A stretch of DNA of 64,000 bases, taken from Cryptomeria japonica (lineage: Eukaryota; Streptophyta; Pinopsida; Cupressales; Cupressaceae). The stretch lies in the NCBI RefSeq assembly GCF_030272615.1, contig NC_081414.1, positions 662,108,438-662,172,437 of the forward strand, read 5' to 3'. This document shows positions 24,154-35,541 of the stretch, piece after piece. The notes under the pieces were generated by a model. It was not told where the DNA came from and did not search any database. It worked only from the letters and a program-made list of their open reading frames with translations. The stretch's first letter is position 1. Every line of letters starts with the position of its first letter. A program made the translations under genes and the position numbers.

Positions 24154-24848
24154 TTGCTCTATCATTCCCTATTAATGCCTCAGTTGTTTCCTTCGACCAA
24201 CGAGCATGAAGATCAGATTGTCCTACTTAATTTACATCCCCAAAAAACTTCTACATCTTGATTTGCCTCGAGCCACACTTCTTTTGTCATTGACTCATGA
24301 TTTATAGGTACCTTATTTAAAGTCGGCTTGCTCATCACCTACCACGTTGATGGACACTTCACTGACCTCTGGATGCTTGCCACCTGGTATCCACCTGTCA
24401 TCCTTGTCGGCATCCACCTTTGTTCAATCCACTGAGTCTGTTTAGATTCATTCGTCAACCAAGACATACTATTGGTGTTTGCTCACCAGTTTAATCACCC
24501 TACTTGTACATGTCACCTTACTAGTTATCCTTCATGCTTGCTTTGCTTTGTTGTCGGTGGGTCGACCTGGCTTGTCAACAAACACGCCAATTCATCCACT
24601 AAGTCTATTTATCGATGATATTACACCTGCCTTCCTACTGGTGTCATGCACATCCTGATAATCATGCCAACAAGTGGATTACACTCTTCTCTGTTGTCTT
24701 TTGCTTGCTTACCGGTGGTCATGTTTACTTACCAGTGAACGTCTCCTTCTTGCATCCTGCATATACCTTGTATGCTAGTAACCATCCATATCGGTGACAT
24801 CCTATACTTACCGGTTGACATCAATGACAATACAATGCCAATAAAGAC

Positions 24849-26025
24849 AACCAAGTTCAAGATGATCTAGTAGAAGTGGATATTCTAGCATCAGGATCTA
24901 CAAAACAACAAAGGGAAGGAAGCCTACTATTGTAGAAAATTCCACATGACCTTCAACCTATAGCGACATTTAGACCTACCTTTTCTATTGACCAATTGAA
25001 AGCGTATGATAAGATATTATAATATTTGGTATTGGTAGAGACATTTGATAGTGCACAAAATGACGCATCTAATCCAATTCAATTGAAAACTAATAATAGA
25101 GTCATTTGATCAAGAAAATGTAGATTCAAAGCGATAGATGCAACCCAAATATCAAGTTGTGGAATCACTATACATAGTACCCATTTGGCTCAAGGTGAAC
25201 ATTCAAAAGAAGAAACCAAGGGTAAGCACAACTACTATTAACGAGTAAGATATGTTGAATAAAATGGATACTCCCATAATAAAGAAAAATGCCAAAATTT
25301 TGTCTACAATAACAAAGAATGCATGAGGGTATAGGATAATGAAAATTGCTAGGTTAATAAATGATAAAGATAATAGACCTACTAGTTGAGGATTATCAAT
25401 CAATAATAGTTAATTTGGGTAAACTTAATAGACAACGAGAGATTGAGGAGGTGCAGATTGTAGTATCTATAATGGTATACAAGATGAAGAGAGATGAAAA
25501 CACCAAGAAGGAGCTTAAAAAATAATAGTTGAGTTATCGGCATTTATTAGACAACTAATTGCTCTATTGTAAGCAATAGATGGAACCTTCTCTCCTTCTA
25601 TTATCATTTTATAATACAAGGCATATTCACTTGACAAAATGAAATGTTTATCAAAAGTTATCAATGAATTGATAAAAGAATTAATGAAACATAAAAATAA
25701 AATGATTGAACAAGCTACAAATCTTGAAATGAATATAAAATCTTGCAAAATAAGATTGGTAAATTGAAAGATAACTATAAATAATAATAGGAGCAAAATA
25801 AACCATATCTCGTAAGGCCTTTAACAATAGAAAAATGGATTCTTAGCTATTAGTGAAGGAAACCATTCTAGAGTAACAATCACTCCAACATCCCATAAAA
25901 AAGGATTGTGATAACACTAAGGGAACACCTACTTGTTGAATGCCTAGAGGAGATGTTCAAGCTCGAATGTCAAATAGACGATAAGAATTATGAAGAATTA
26001 GGATTTCTCAAGGAATCGACAAGTC
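24849..26025 (+). pseudogene. Unidentified coding relic, continuation across the solo LTR
   Basis: Plus-strand protein-like sequence with few stops: NQVQDDLVEVDILASGSTKQ, then FRPTFSIDQLKAYDKIL and VETFDSAQNDASNPIQLK, and near the right end ECLEEMFKLECQIDDKNYEE. Joined to the piece left of 18103 it suggests one ancestral gene cut by two LTR insertions. No domain is recognised and the charged composition suggests coiled coil. It could be an old gag or a host pseudogene. Confidence 0.35.
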
Positions 26026-27268
26026 AGTTATGTTGGCCATTTGGAGGAATTGGTTATGTGTTGCATTGATGTCTTGTCATTGATGTCAACACTAGTTGTT
26101 TTGGTTGTTTACCGGTATCCTTCTGGTCCCGGTAGGTTGCTTGGTTTCTGGTTGGATTAGATCATGATTATCCGGTATGCTCCAGTTTGTTTGGGTTATG
26201 GAATTGGCTTATTCATGCTACTCAGATTCATGTTCAGTCAGTTGGTTTTGATTTGGTGATCGGATACTATCCTGTATGCTGGTAAGATTGGTTTGTTGTT
26301 CCGGTGAGAGTTTCACCGGCAGAGCTTTGTTGAAGATCTTTGATGATATACATTAGTGGTGTTGGTGCGGCTTCTAGTAGAGATTCAGGATGCTAAATGT
26401 GATCGTGTTCAAGACTTGGTTGATTGGGATCATTGCTTTAGCGTGTGTGGACCTAAATTGGGTCCCAGTTTATCTAGGTTATGGACCAACTTAATGTAAC
26501 GTGTTGATTGGACTTCTCTGTGTGTTTTTGGGATGTCTAATGGGTTGGATATTATTTGTTTGGTCTCAGGCCGACATGTTTTGTAATTATGTAATTGCTT
26601 TATTGTTTGGCAGTCGACCTTATTATTTATGGTTGAGGGTTTGTATATATGTGATGTAAGATCTCATTGTAGATCATATGTGTGGATGAAATGGATATGT
26701 AAGGAGCGAATAATGTAATAATCATTCATGCAGAGGATTTGGTTGATCATTGGTGATCAAGTTGGGTTTATGTAAGAGGATTTAGTCCTCTGGTATTGAG
26801 CTTAACCAGAACTGTATTTAGGCATAGAAGATGCTATCATTGCAGTTCATTCCTTCTTCTGGATTGTAGTATGGAATTTTATGTAGTCGGTGAGACTCCT
26901 TTTGTAATTAGCAGTGTGCTCTAGGTTGTTGGCCTTCCTGCAAGTGCAGGCCCCTCATTTGTAATCACATACTTACTGCAGAAGTATTATCTGACTGTGA
27001 GTAGGCTTCCCACCGTGGTTTTTACCTTTATCAGGTTTTCCATGTACAAATCTTGGTGTCATGTGGATAGTATTTATTCTCTAATTATTACTTGTGCTTA
27101 ATTGGTTTATCTACTATTTTGGTAATTGGTTTATGCATTCCAGTATTGATCTTTTGGGTTCTGGTATTAAAGTTTTAATTGCTTACAATTCTGGTAATCT
27201 GGTGACAACTGATTCACCCCCCCTCCCTCTCAGTTTTCTTCCAGTTATTTGAATTGTCTAACAAGTTA
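26026..27268 (+). mobile_element. Solo LTR, Sirevirus-like, plus orientation
   Basis: The LTR is 26031-27263 (1,233 bp), starting TGTTGGCC and ending TCTAACA, with target duplication AGTTA at 26026-26030 and 27264-27268. In element sense it carries the block of GGTTTTT and GGTTTTCC (27010-27042) and, close to its 3' end, GATTCACCCCCCCTCCCTC (27211-27233), the reverse complements of the two conserved blocks in elements A, F and G. Removing it restores a continuous open reading in the relic around it. Confidence 0.9.
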
Positions 27269-27717
27269 TATAATATAAAACTTAAACAATATTGCTAAAA
27301 TGCAAGTTGATTTCAATAAAATTATTTCTACTAGTCTAGAAAAAACAAAATTGTTAATTCGACTTGGAAATTTTGAATAAAATGATGAGAATAAAGAATA
27401 TGTTGAGAATTTATGAAAAGGATATTCCAAGAGGGATTATCCTTGTTTAAAACCTATAACTTTATATGCAAATTCATACAAGAAATATGCAATGCATAAA
27501 ATTTTAACTACATGCATGGAATATTGACAAAGGGAGGTAGTAAAGGATAAATTGATAATTACAGATATTGTTGACATTAACGAGTGGGACATTTAACTAG
27601 GATTACTAAGAAAAATATAAACAACAAAGAGATTAATACAAAGAAAATAAAGACTGATATATTGAGTGAGATGAAAACTACATAGGAAGGAGGTACATAT
27701 ATAGAATAAATATCCTA
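27269..27717. other. No gene seen; relic continuation
   Basis: A-rich plus-strand sequence, probably the decayed continuation of the relic to the left. It ends at the TRIM target site. Confidence 0.35.
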
Positions 27718-28072
27718 CCTATTGAAGGTATGTTTGTTGTTGCGCCAAAATTCCGAGCTATCAATGCCCACTATAAACGCTAGACTTACCCAAATCCACG
27801 GGAGGCAGTTAAGCCATGTCACGAACCCCAAAGGAGGTGTTGACCATCAAGTCAACAATCTCCCCCTCGGCACTAACTGAGGGTTCCGCACTGATGAAAT
27901 GAAGGAGACTTCCAGAGATTCGAACCGTGACCCAAGGCTCTAATACCAATTGAAGGTATGTTTGTCATTGCACCAAAATATCAAGCTATCAATGCTCACT
28001 ACAAATGCCAAACTTACCTAGATCCATGTCGCGAACCTCGAAGGAGGTGTTGACCACCAAGTAAACACCTAC
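27718..28072 (-). mobile_element. 345-bp TRIM (terminal-repeat retrotransposon in miniature)
   Basis: LTRs are 27723-27857 (135 bp) and 27951-28067 (117 bp), each TGAAGGTATGTTTG to AAACA/CAACA. The internal region is only 93 bp. It contains a PPT (minus-strand GAGGGGGAGAT) just inside the left LTR and a PBS (minus-strand TGGTATTAGAGCC, 27936-27948) two bases inside the right LTR. The flanks CCTAT (27718-27722) and CCTAC (28068-28072) fit a 5-bp target duplication with one change. It has no coding capacity, so it must have been mobilised by another element's proteins. Confidence 0.88.
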
Positions 28073-28831
28073 TACCCTACCCAACTTTTCATCTAAGCAA
28101 GCCACCTGAGCATTATTATACACCAACACCCCACCTTAAGCATAACATAGGTAAGGAAAAAGAGAGGGTCTTGACATACAAGCCTAATAAGGTACCCAAA
28201 TACAATACACCCATAAAGAAGACCTAAGAAAACCCTATGGGAAAAAACTCCCTCCTAAATGAGGGTAAAAGATGATAAATACACAACCCCATGTGAGGAA
28301 AAAATCCTTGCGAGAAAAGAGGAGGAGAAAGACAATGCAAACCCCTCTTAATGTAGAATCTCTTGCAATGATCTGGTAGATGTTCTTGTATGAATGTTGA
28401 CATTGATCCAAGCCTATCAAGCAAACATTCGTCCTCTTAGGAAGAAATAGAACCATAGAAGTATGCAAGTTATCATCCTAGTATTGAAAGAAATATGAGG
28501 AAATAAAAATTAGCATAAAGGAAGTCTTTTAAATTTTCTCAAGTGTCCCCATGTTGATGTTGAAAGGTACCATAGTAAAATTAAGTGTTTTAGGTCATAA
28601 TGACGAAGATGGAAATCTTGAATCTAATGAAGACCAATGCAAATCATAGTATAATGACAGTGGTGACCCCTCCAATTGTTTCTCAAATGTCTCCACACCA
28701 ATGTGAAATGGTGAAAAAATATGATGTAGAGATGAAACAAGAGGGTTTAAAGATGCCATCATAGTACTTGAAGAAGAAGACGTAACTCCATAGGAGTTGT
28801 CATGAAAAAGATGAATGCCCTTAATGGTTTC
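28073..28831. other. No gene seen; possible LTR debris
   Basis: Contains AAAACCCTATGGGAAAAAAC at 28222 and a similar piece near 28284, resembling the conserved LTR block. No termini were identified. Confidence 0.35.
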
Positions 28832-29697
28832 TGTTTAACCTAAGGTAGGACTGAGAGAGGGGGTGAATCAATTTAAAATAAATATTAATGTAGTATATGC
28901 ACAATTAAACATCAACACACATCCAACTTATGAACATCAATATTTTCTAAGTGGAAAACCCAAATGGGGAAAAACCACAATGAGAACTTGCCCACAAAAT
29001 ATATCCACTTAGATAGAAATGGATAAAAAAGAGAAAGAGTCCAATGCTATAGACTCGCAGATCAAGGGTAAGTGCTCATGGTGCAAGATACAAAAGAGGA
29101 TTTGCAAAACTTGAAGCTAATTGCACTCAGGGCAAGATACATAAATGATATGAAAAGAAGGATCTCCTGATCATGTTCAATCATCCTTGAACTCTGCATC
29201 AAGTGACTAACATCATAACACATAACTCAAACCTCAACTACCAACACTCTGTCTCATATCTTTGTCACAGTCTCAACGCAACTTGCATATCATTCAAACA
29301 CAACTCTTCGTCTTTGCACTTTACAAAACCTCATTGATTATCCTCACATCAATCATCTACATTCCACACATCATCACTCTTTTCTTACACATAATTCAAG
29401 CATAAACATCCTCAAATACAAGATAGATCATCAAAGCTTGAACCAAGTCACCCTAAACCCAGAATATACTTTTTGAAGAAAAAATATACACATTGATCCA
29501 CTCCAGGAGAAAGAGAGGACCAAAAAACATCTCCCAAAGATTAATTCATCAATCCACAATCACCAAAACATAACCAATAACATATCCAAATGCTATGCAT
29601 CCATATAAGCAATTAATGGTCAAAACATATTCTCCAATGCAAGCAACTCAAATCTGTATCTCCACACACTATGGTGAGACCCATAGCACATCAAACA
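28832..29697 (-). repeat. Probable LTR or LTR fragment
   Basis: The G-run/GTGAATCA block at 28851-28870 is followed 80 bp later by GGAAAACCCAAATGGGGAAA, in the same order as in the other LTRs of the window. Candidate ends are TGTTTAACC (28832) and CATCAAACA (29697), the latter followed by ATCTCCCACAAATC, which may be a decayed PPT. Neither a partner LTR nor a target duplication was found, so the ends are tentative. Confidence 0.5.
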
Positions 29698-31649
29698 ATC
29701 TCCCACAAATCATATATAGACCTAATGATAGGTCTAACATATTATATCACAACCAACATCAAACACTACTACAACACTTGGAGAACACAAAGATATTTCC
29801 AGACCACGGAACAATCATATCCATGATACCAATACTATATCCAACAAATATAACCATAATAAACAACATCAACACTTTATGGACCCGAACACTTCCAAAA
29901 CAAACAATGAGCACCTGAAACGTCAACACAACAAGATATCTTTGCACCACAAATATTCTGTAACAAAGGCATTATGGAACAATAATTTGACACTAATGGA
30001 AACCATAACAACACATCAACACATACTTCCAATAATTTCCTCCAAGTCTATGATGTGATAATCTACAAACAAAGATGCAATATGTAGTTCAAATTTATTC
30101 TAATGAGATATATTTGGAAGACAATGAATGACTTGTTGCATCGAGCCCCTCGAAGTCATCGAAGAAGAAAATTTGAACTCAGAAGTAGAAATAGGTATTG
30201 GAAGAGATGAATTATGCTCAATTGTAGATGAAGTTGTGTCCACAAAAACTAGAGCAATAGGAGGCTAGTAGTTTTGAAGGAAACATCACTACTAGTTAGA
30301 GATTCAAGATCTACAAATAACTGTTTGATGATGGTCCAAGCAATGAAAAGCACTCAATGTGATCTATGTGATGGAAGTATCCCTCATAAATTATAAAGCA
30401 TAAACTTTGTCATTTTTGTTAAACCATGTATTCCTCTAATATTCATCACTTGGCTCGGGAATGAGTCCAAGGAGATAGGGTAGTAGACCATGCTCACAAT
30501 AGTGATTATTTATCCCTTGTTTCCGAGATAAATAGTTCTGTAAAGTTATAACATACACCCCTAATATATTTTTTAAATATTTGTTAGGCGAGAAGATTAC
30601 ATAACAATAAAATGATGATAATTTCCTAATAAAAATAATCTTAGTTTTTAATCATTAACTACTTGAACTTTTTTTGTTACAATGCTTAGAAAATTGACAC
30701 CACTAACAAGCATAATAACAAAGATGCAACAAATTTCAACCCTGATTATCCACCATACAAAAGAGACTTAAAATGGAGATATTTCAATATCAAATAGACC
30801 TATAACATGTCTCTGAAAAGGAACAATCCACTACTAATTTGAAAATCAACTTGGTTAGCCTTTGCAAAGTTATCAGGCCTTCGGGCCTTACAACACTCCT
30901 TGTATGCTCAGAACTGTTAATCACTATGTCTCAATAATTTTAAGGCCTCCCACATGACTGACATATGTTCAAAAATCCCTACAACATCAAGCTTGACACG
31001 AATCACACAAGGGCAATAAGGCAAATAAATTCAAAACTCCCTTTGTCAACACCAAATCTATGAGGAAAATCTTGTTTGCTCTTCTAACACCCTATATGCC
31101 TTAGAAAGAGATGATTTGTAGCCTTTTACACGTATACTTAAAGATTGAAAGGTTCCCAAGTTCCCTTAAATACATTGTACAACCTAGAAGCAAAGAGATG
31201 ATGTCCCAACAGTTCTCTTTCAAAATGAGGGGTTGACCAACAAACTAAAAATGTATGGCCAATTACAAAAAACTCAACAATCCCTTGTAAACAAATTAGA
31301 AAAAATTGAAATCAATAAAATAAAAAACCATGTAAATCTTCTTGAAACCATATAAATCTCCATTCTTGAAACCCCATGTAAATCTTCATTCTTGAAACCC
31401 CATGTAAATATTCATTCTTGAAACCCCAAATCATAGAGTCTCGTGCAAACCAAGAAAATTTCCTGAGCAATATTGAACCAACTACAATGGATCTCTCACC
31501 ATCAAAACTAGACATATTGCAGAGTGTTTTCATCCTCAATAATACTTGGAAGAACTTGAATACTCCTTTCAACAACATCTTTGTATGTGTACGGAATTTG
31601 AATGAATAGATGAGAACTAAAACTCCAATTTATAGAGTTTGGAGGGAAC
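29698..31649. other. No gene seen
   Basis: Unassigned sequence. It would be the internal region of the probable LTR above if that is a 3' LTR, but no gag or pol motif was found. A short tandem repeat lies at 31328-31430. Confidence 0.4.
31328..31430. repeat. 26-bp tandem repeat, about four units
   Basis: Unit CATGTAAATCTTCATTC plus TTGAAACCC repeated with small changes; the first unit is shorter. Confidence 0.8.
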
Positions 31650-31654
31650 CAAGG

Positions 31655-32444
31655 TGATGCAGGAGCATCCTTGGTCTATGAGCAATCTTGCATCAACCAA
31701 AGATATTTTCTTTTAGTTTTGTTCTTGTTGCATTTTCAATGTTATTTTCAACATTTTTTGGTTGTTGTGTTCTTTTTCGTTGCGGATCATATTTTCAGCT
31801 TCTAGGCTTATTCTTGTTCATCATTCCAGATTTCCAATTCATTTGAATTCTTTTCCGGTAAGTTATTCCTTCTTGAGTGTTTGTTTCTTGGTTCTGGGGT
31901 AGTTTTGAGGTTATCATCTATGTTGGAGATTTCTTCTTGTGCAGAGGGATTCCTTGGATTGTGGACCAATTTGGAACCACAAACGATGTTCTTAGGCCCT
32001 TGGCCAACCCTCCCTTGTGGTCCACACTTCATGTTTGTTCTTGGTGGATGAGATCTTCACATTTTGGGGCCAACCTGTTTTACATGTTTATTTTTCTTCC
32101 TTGGTAAATGTAATCTTTTGTGGCTGACCCGGACGTCTTCCGAATGGTATATATATTGTTGTATGTGATCCTTTGAGATAAGTGAAGTGGTATGATGATC
32201 TAGATTCATAAATTATAATTCAGATACTTCTTGGAGGTTTAGATGAATTGTATTCTGCGATGTAGTCTGTAATTGGGCATGTTAGCCTGCATGAAACCTG
32301 GATGTTACCGCATGTTTTATGATGAATATATGATGATGCATATGTCTGATTTTCCATTTTCTATGTTGTTGCTTTCATTGTGTTATTCTTCATGTATGAT
32401 TTTGACTGTTCTCTTTGAGGACCCTCCAGGTCATGGTTGCATTA
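31655..32444 (+). repeat. Element E 5' LTR
   Basis: Starts TGATGCAGGAGCATCC and ends GGTTGCATTA. Homologous along its length to 42247-43030. Confidence 0.9.
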
Positions 32445-32446
32445 GA

Positions 32447-32457
32447 TGGTATCAGAG
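32447..32457 (+). other. Primer-binding site of element E
   Basis: TGGTATCAGAG two bases after the 5' LTR; initiator tRNA-Met type. Confidence 0.88.
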
Positions 32458-32610
32458 TTGGTTGCGAACCTTGAGGCATTTCTTTGGGTGAATAGATCAT
32501 CTAATTGAGGTAGGTTGCAAGTGTGTTCAATAGATCACTGACGGAGAGGCAAGTGAAACCTTCTAGTCAGATCGCCAAGATGAGGTATTTGTAATGGAGC
32601 AAAGGAGGAG

Positions 32611-33680
32611 ATGTCACCAAGAAGGATGCACCCTAGAAGGGTAGAGTAGATGATGGAGGATTGCAAGAATGAGATGAGGAATGAGATCCAAAATGTGTTG
32701 GCTGGTTTGCAGAGGAATCCAAAATCAGAGGGTGAATTTGAAGAGGAAGGAGAAGAACTAGAGGTCGAAGAGGTTGAAGGACTGACATATGAAAGAGAAG
32801 ACTTATTAGAGTGATGACATAAGTGAGTAATGTTCATAAAGTTGAGGTTTCTAACTTTTCGGGTTCGTTGAATCCGGAAGATCTGATGAACTGGATCAAA
32901 GAGCTAGAGGACTACTTTGACTTTGAAAATGTTAAGGACCCATAAATAGTTCACTTAGCACAAACTAAGTCGAAAGGGCATGTTGATTTATAGTGGAAAG
33001 AGTTGTAGAGAGATAGAGTGGAGAATGGTGAGATGAAAATCACTCAGTGGAGGCAAATGGTCACGAGATTGAAGGCTAAATTCATTTTGGGAGACTATAA
33101 GTTGGAGTTGTTCAAAAAGTTGCAGAACCTAAAGCAGGACATGAGTGTGAACTAATATACTAAGGAATTCTACAAGATGATGATCATATATGAACATAGA
33201 GAGATGGATAGGGAGAATGTGTCTAGATACATAAATGGACTCCGATTTAACATCCTGGATGAGATGAGTATGCTGAAGATTTCTATAGTTGACGAGGCTT
33301 ACCAATATGCTTTGAAGACAAGAGATAAAGTGATGAGAAGATAATAGAATAACCCTGGGGGAAGGGAAAGACATGCAACAGATAGAGGGCAGATGAGTGG
33401 CAGTATGGAGAAGCAAACTGTTGAATCTAACCAAAATTTAAATGGAGTAAAGAACCAGAGAAGAAGACACAAAGAAAAGATAAAGGCAACAACAGTAAAG
33501 AATTTTTAGGGAGATGTTTTAAGTGTAGAGAAACTGAACATAGATCTTTTGAGTGTAAGCAAGGAATGGCAAGGAATTTCATGGCATGTGAGGAATCAGA
33601 TGTTGGAGTTGTAGGTGAGAGCATGATATCACCGGAGCAAGGAGAATCCCTAATGTTCAGAAGAGTCTCGATGGAGTAAG
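32611..33680 (+). pseudogene. Element E gag (gypsy capsid and one zinc knuckle)
   Basis: Candidate start MSPRRMHPRRVE* at 32611, then a frame with an acidic stretch (EFEEEGEELEVEEVEG). After a frameshift near 32815 comes the Retrotrans_gag-like domain (SNFSGSLNPEDLMNWIKELE, KITQWRQMVTRLKAKFI, FYKMMIIYEHREMDRENVSR). A CCHC knuckle reading CFKCRETEHRSFEC lies near 33515, with Glu at the usual Gly position. About ten stops break it. Confidence 0.8.
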
Positions 33681-33699
33681 ACAATGAGGATACCAAACC

Positions 33700-33999
33700 T
33701 ACTCAAAGGAAGAATCTTTCCTGGACTCTTTTCAAGTCAAGTGGTAAGTGTTGTAAGGTTATTGTAGATACTAGGAGTACTGATAATTTGGTATCAGAGG
33801 AGATGGTAGTGAGGCTTGGTTTAAAGAGGCTTGAGCATCCTAACCCTTACAAGGTGAGTTGGTTACAAGATGATAATAAGGTGGCAGTGAGAGAGAAGTT
33901 CTTGGTGAATTTTAATATTGGACCTTTCAAGGATGAAGTCTTGTGTGATGTGTTGCCTACGAGTGCTTGTCATGTTTTATTGGGTATACCTTGGTAGTT
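33700..33999 (+). pseudogene. Element E retropepsin, 5' part, active site lost
   Basis: The frame includes KVIVDTRSTDNLVSEEMV, where the retropepsin active-site D-S/T-G reads D-T-R, and ends at CHVLLGIPW* (stop at 33997-33999). The next residues of the family (RGAIYD) are readable up to 34020, where element F interrupts. The protein resumes at 41745 with CRKNLITIEKDG. Confidence 0.82.
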
Positions 34000-34020
34000 T
34001 TATAGAGGAGCTATCTATGA

Positions 34021-35188
34021 TGATGAATACTAAGAGGGGGGGTGAATTAGTATGCCAAAAATCTCTGCACTAAAACACTTACACAGTCTAAGGATAAACC
34101 GGTAAAGCAGTCTGACAGTCAAACCGGTTACCACACATGCAAACCAAAATGCGAATAAAACATTCACCCACAAAAGCAATACAACCATAACACAAGATAT
34201 TTGACATGGAAACCCAACTGGGAAAAAACCACAGTGAGATGGAACTCACAAGTCACTATCTACATAATAGAAACCAGACCGGTTAAGGTCTTACAATGTT
34301 CTTCACCAGAACAGATCCTATTAGGAATCTCAATCTCTGTTAGGAGATAAGTCTGATTATAGACTACCTTGTTAGAGGATTTTAGATTCACATGTGTGAA
34401 CCACCTTGTTAGAGGATTTTACAAAGGCTTTGAGGCCTACCCAGTTAAGGGCTACAAACTTGTCAAAGATGTGAGTAATCAACAAGTGTTTGATCTATCT
34501 AATAGCACAAACTACTTGGTTAGATCCAGTATTGCTCACAGCTAATGCATTCCAGCATTACTTCATTCTTCTTTCTTTCTCATAGTTACAACTTGATCTT
34601 CTCAGATAAGATCGTTCACAACTTCCACCTTAAACCCTAGCTCGACATTAACCCTTTTCGCAACAGCAACAACAACAACAACTCGAAAACCCTAGACATG
34701 ATGTCATTTTAAAGGAATCTGATTTCATGTCGGTCCAATAGGATTACATTACAATTTCTTAGGTTCAATGAATCTAGACATACTCAATAACACGACACAA
34801 GAATTAGAGTCAATGTGTCGGCACCGTCAAACAATCGGTGGATTGGTAACTCATCACAAAATGTCGATTGGTAACTCATCACAGAGTATTACCAGTTCAT
34901 ACAAAATACCGGTTGCTGGTTTGACAAAAATGAAGATTGGTAAGAATGTGTTGTGCCGCTTTGCTCCCTCGTACCGCTTGTGATCTGTGAACCACTTGGG
35001 GGTCGACATGCCGCTTCAGACCGGGAAACACATTCTGCAAAATCGCCACTAGTCTAAAGACTAGTATACCACATACTGGTTGGAACAAATATCGGTTGAG
35101 CATGAGCTCATACATATAAAGGGGATCTCAATACAAGTGTGTGTCCATCAATGACAATCACAACATAAACATAAAAAATGCCAACACT
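34021..35188 (-). repeat. Element F 3' LTR
   Basis: TGATGAATAC to ATGCCAACA. It carries the G-run block (34031-34050), the GGAAACCCA..TGGGAAAAAACC block (34207-34240), GTTAGAGGATTT-type repeats at 34320-34450 and several ACCGGT sites. Confidence 0.92.
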
Positions 35189-35490
35189 CTCCCCCTTTGG
35201 CATTGATGGCAACACTTAGGAAAATAAAATTTTGACATCTAAGTGTTTTACAACAAAAACTTGCCATTAACAAAATTGCTCCCCCTAAGCATATACACTA
35301 TCCCTTAATCAATAGAGTGTATAGCAATTTTGCATACAGAGCATAATCATCAGAGCATATAGCATATATCACAACATATATCAAAATTTCAAAACAGATA
35401 CTTCTCCCTTTGATATACTTCTCCCCTGATATATCAAAATTTTAAAATTTTAAAAACCAAAAACCAGATATACTTCTCCCCCTTTGCCAA
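35189..35490 (-). promoter_or_regulatory. Polypurine tract and serial PPT-like copies of element F
   Basis: On the minus strand CCAAAGGGGGAGAG abuts the 3' LTR (35189-35202). Related tracts lie at 35280-35290, 35402-35431 and 35472-35485, each next to similar text (for example GGCATTGATGGCAA and CCAACAATGACAAAG). This is a Sirevirus-type arrangement. Confidence 0.75.
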
Positions 35491-35541
35491 CAATGACAAA
35501 GTACCGCTGAAAAACCTGTTTCCATATATATATAAAAGAGT

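Larger units (their letters stand above)
19133..24158 (-). mobile_element. Element B: Ty1/copia retrotransposon with short LTRs
   Basis: 5,016 bp, inserted in the solo LTR with target duplication TTGCT at 19133-19137 and 24154-24158. LTRs are 19138-19433 and 23890-24153, with ends TGTT..AACA (TCTT in the left copy). The PBS at 23879-23889 abuts the 5' LTR and the PPT AAGAGGGAG abuts the 3' LTR. Gag-pol reads on the minus strand in copia order with about seven stops and one or two frameshifts. Integrase DDE and RT YVDD are intact. It is younger than element A and not Sirevirus-like: short LTRs, single PPT. Confidence 0.92.
18103..24848 (-). mobile_element. Solo LTR of a Sirevirus-like element (G family), interrupted by element B
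   Basis: The LTR runs 18108-19137 and, after removal of element B and one copy of its target duplication, 24159-24843, about 1,715 bp in all. Its ends TATTG and CAATA are inverted. It is flanked on both sides by AAGAC (18103-18107 and 24844-24848), a 5-bp target duplication. No PBS, PPT or coding region of its own is present, so it is a solo LTR left by LTR-LTR recombination. It is homologous to the element G LTR (same caccaacccaaggagc repeats, same end sequence). Confidence 0.88.

Noticed and set aside
18108-24843. A complete G-family element with element B as its interior
   Set aside because: Element B has its own LTRs, PBS, PPT and target duplication; the outer sequence is one LTR only, with matching AAGAC flanks.
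27858-27950. A tRNA gene inside the TRIM because of a B-box-like GGTTCGAATC
   Set aside because: No A box, anticodon arm or acceptor stem; the text is explained as PBS plus extended tRNA complementarity.
28832-29697. A full element with paired LTRs
   Set aside because: No partner LTR, PBS or pol found to the right; kept only as a probable LTR fragment.
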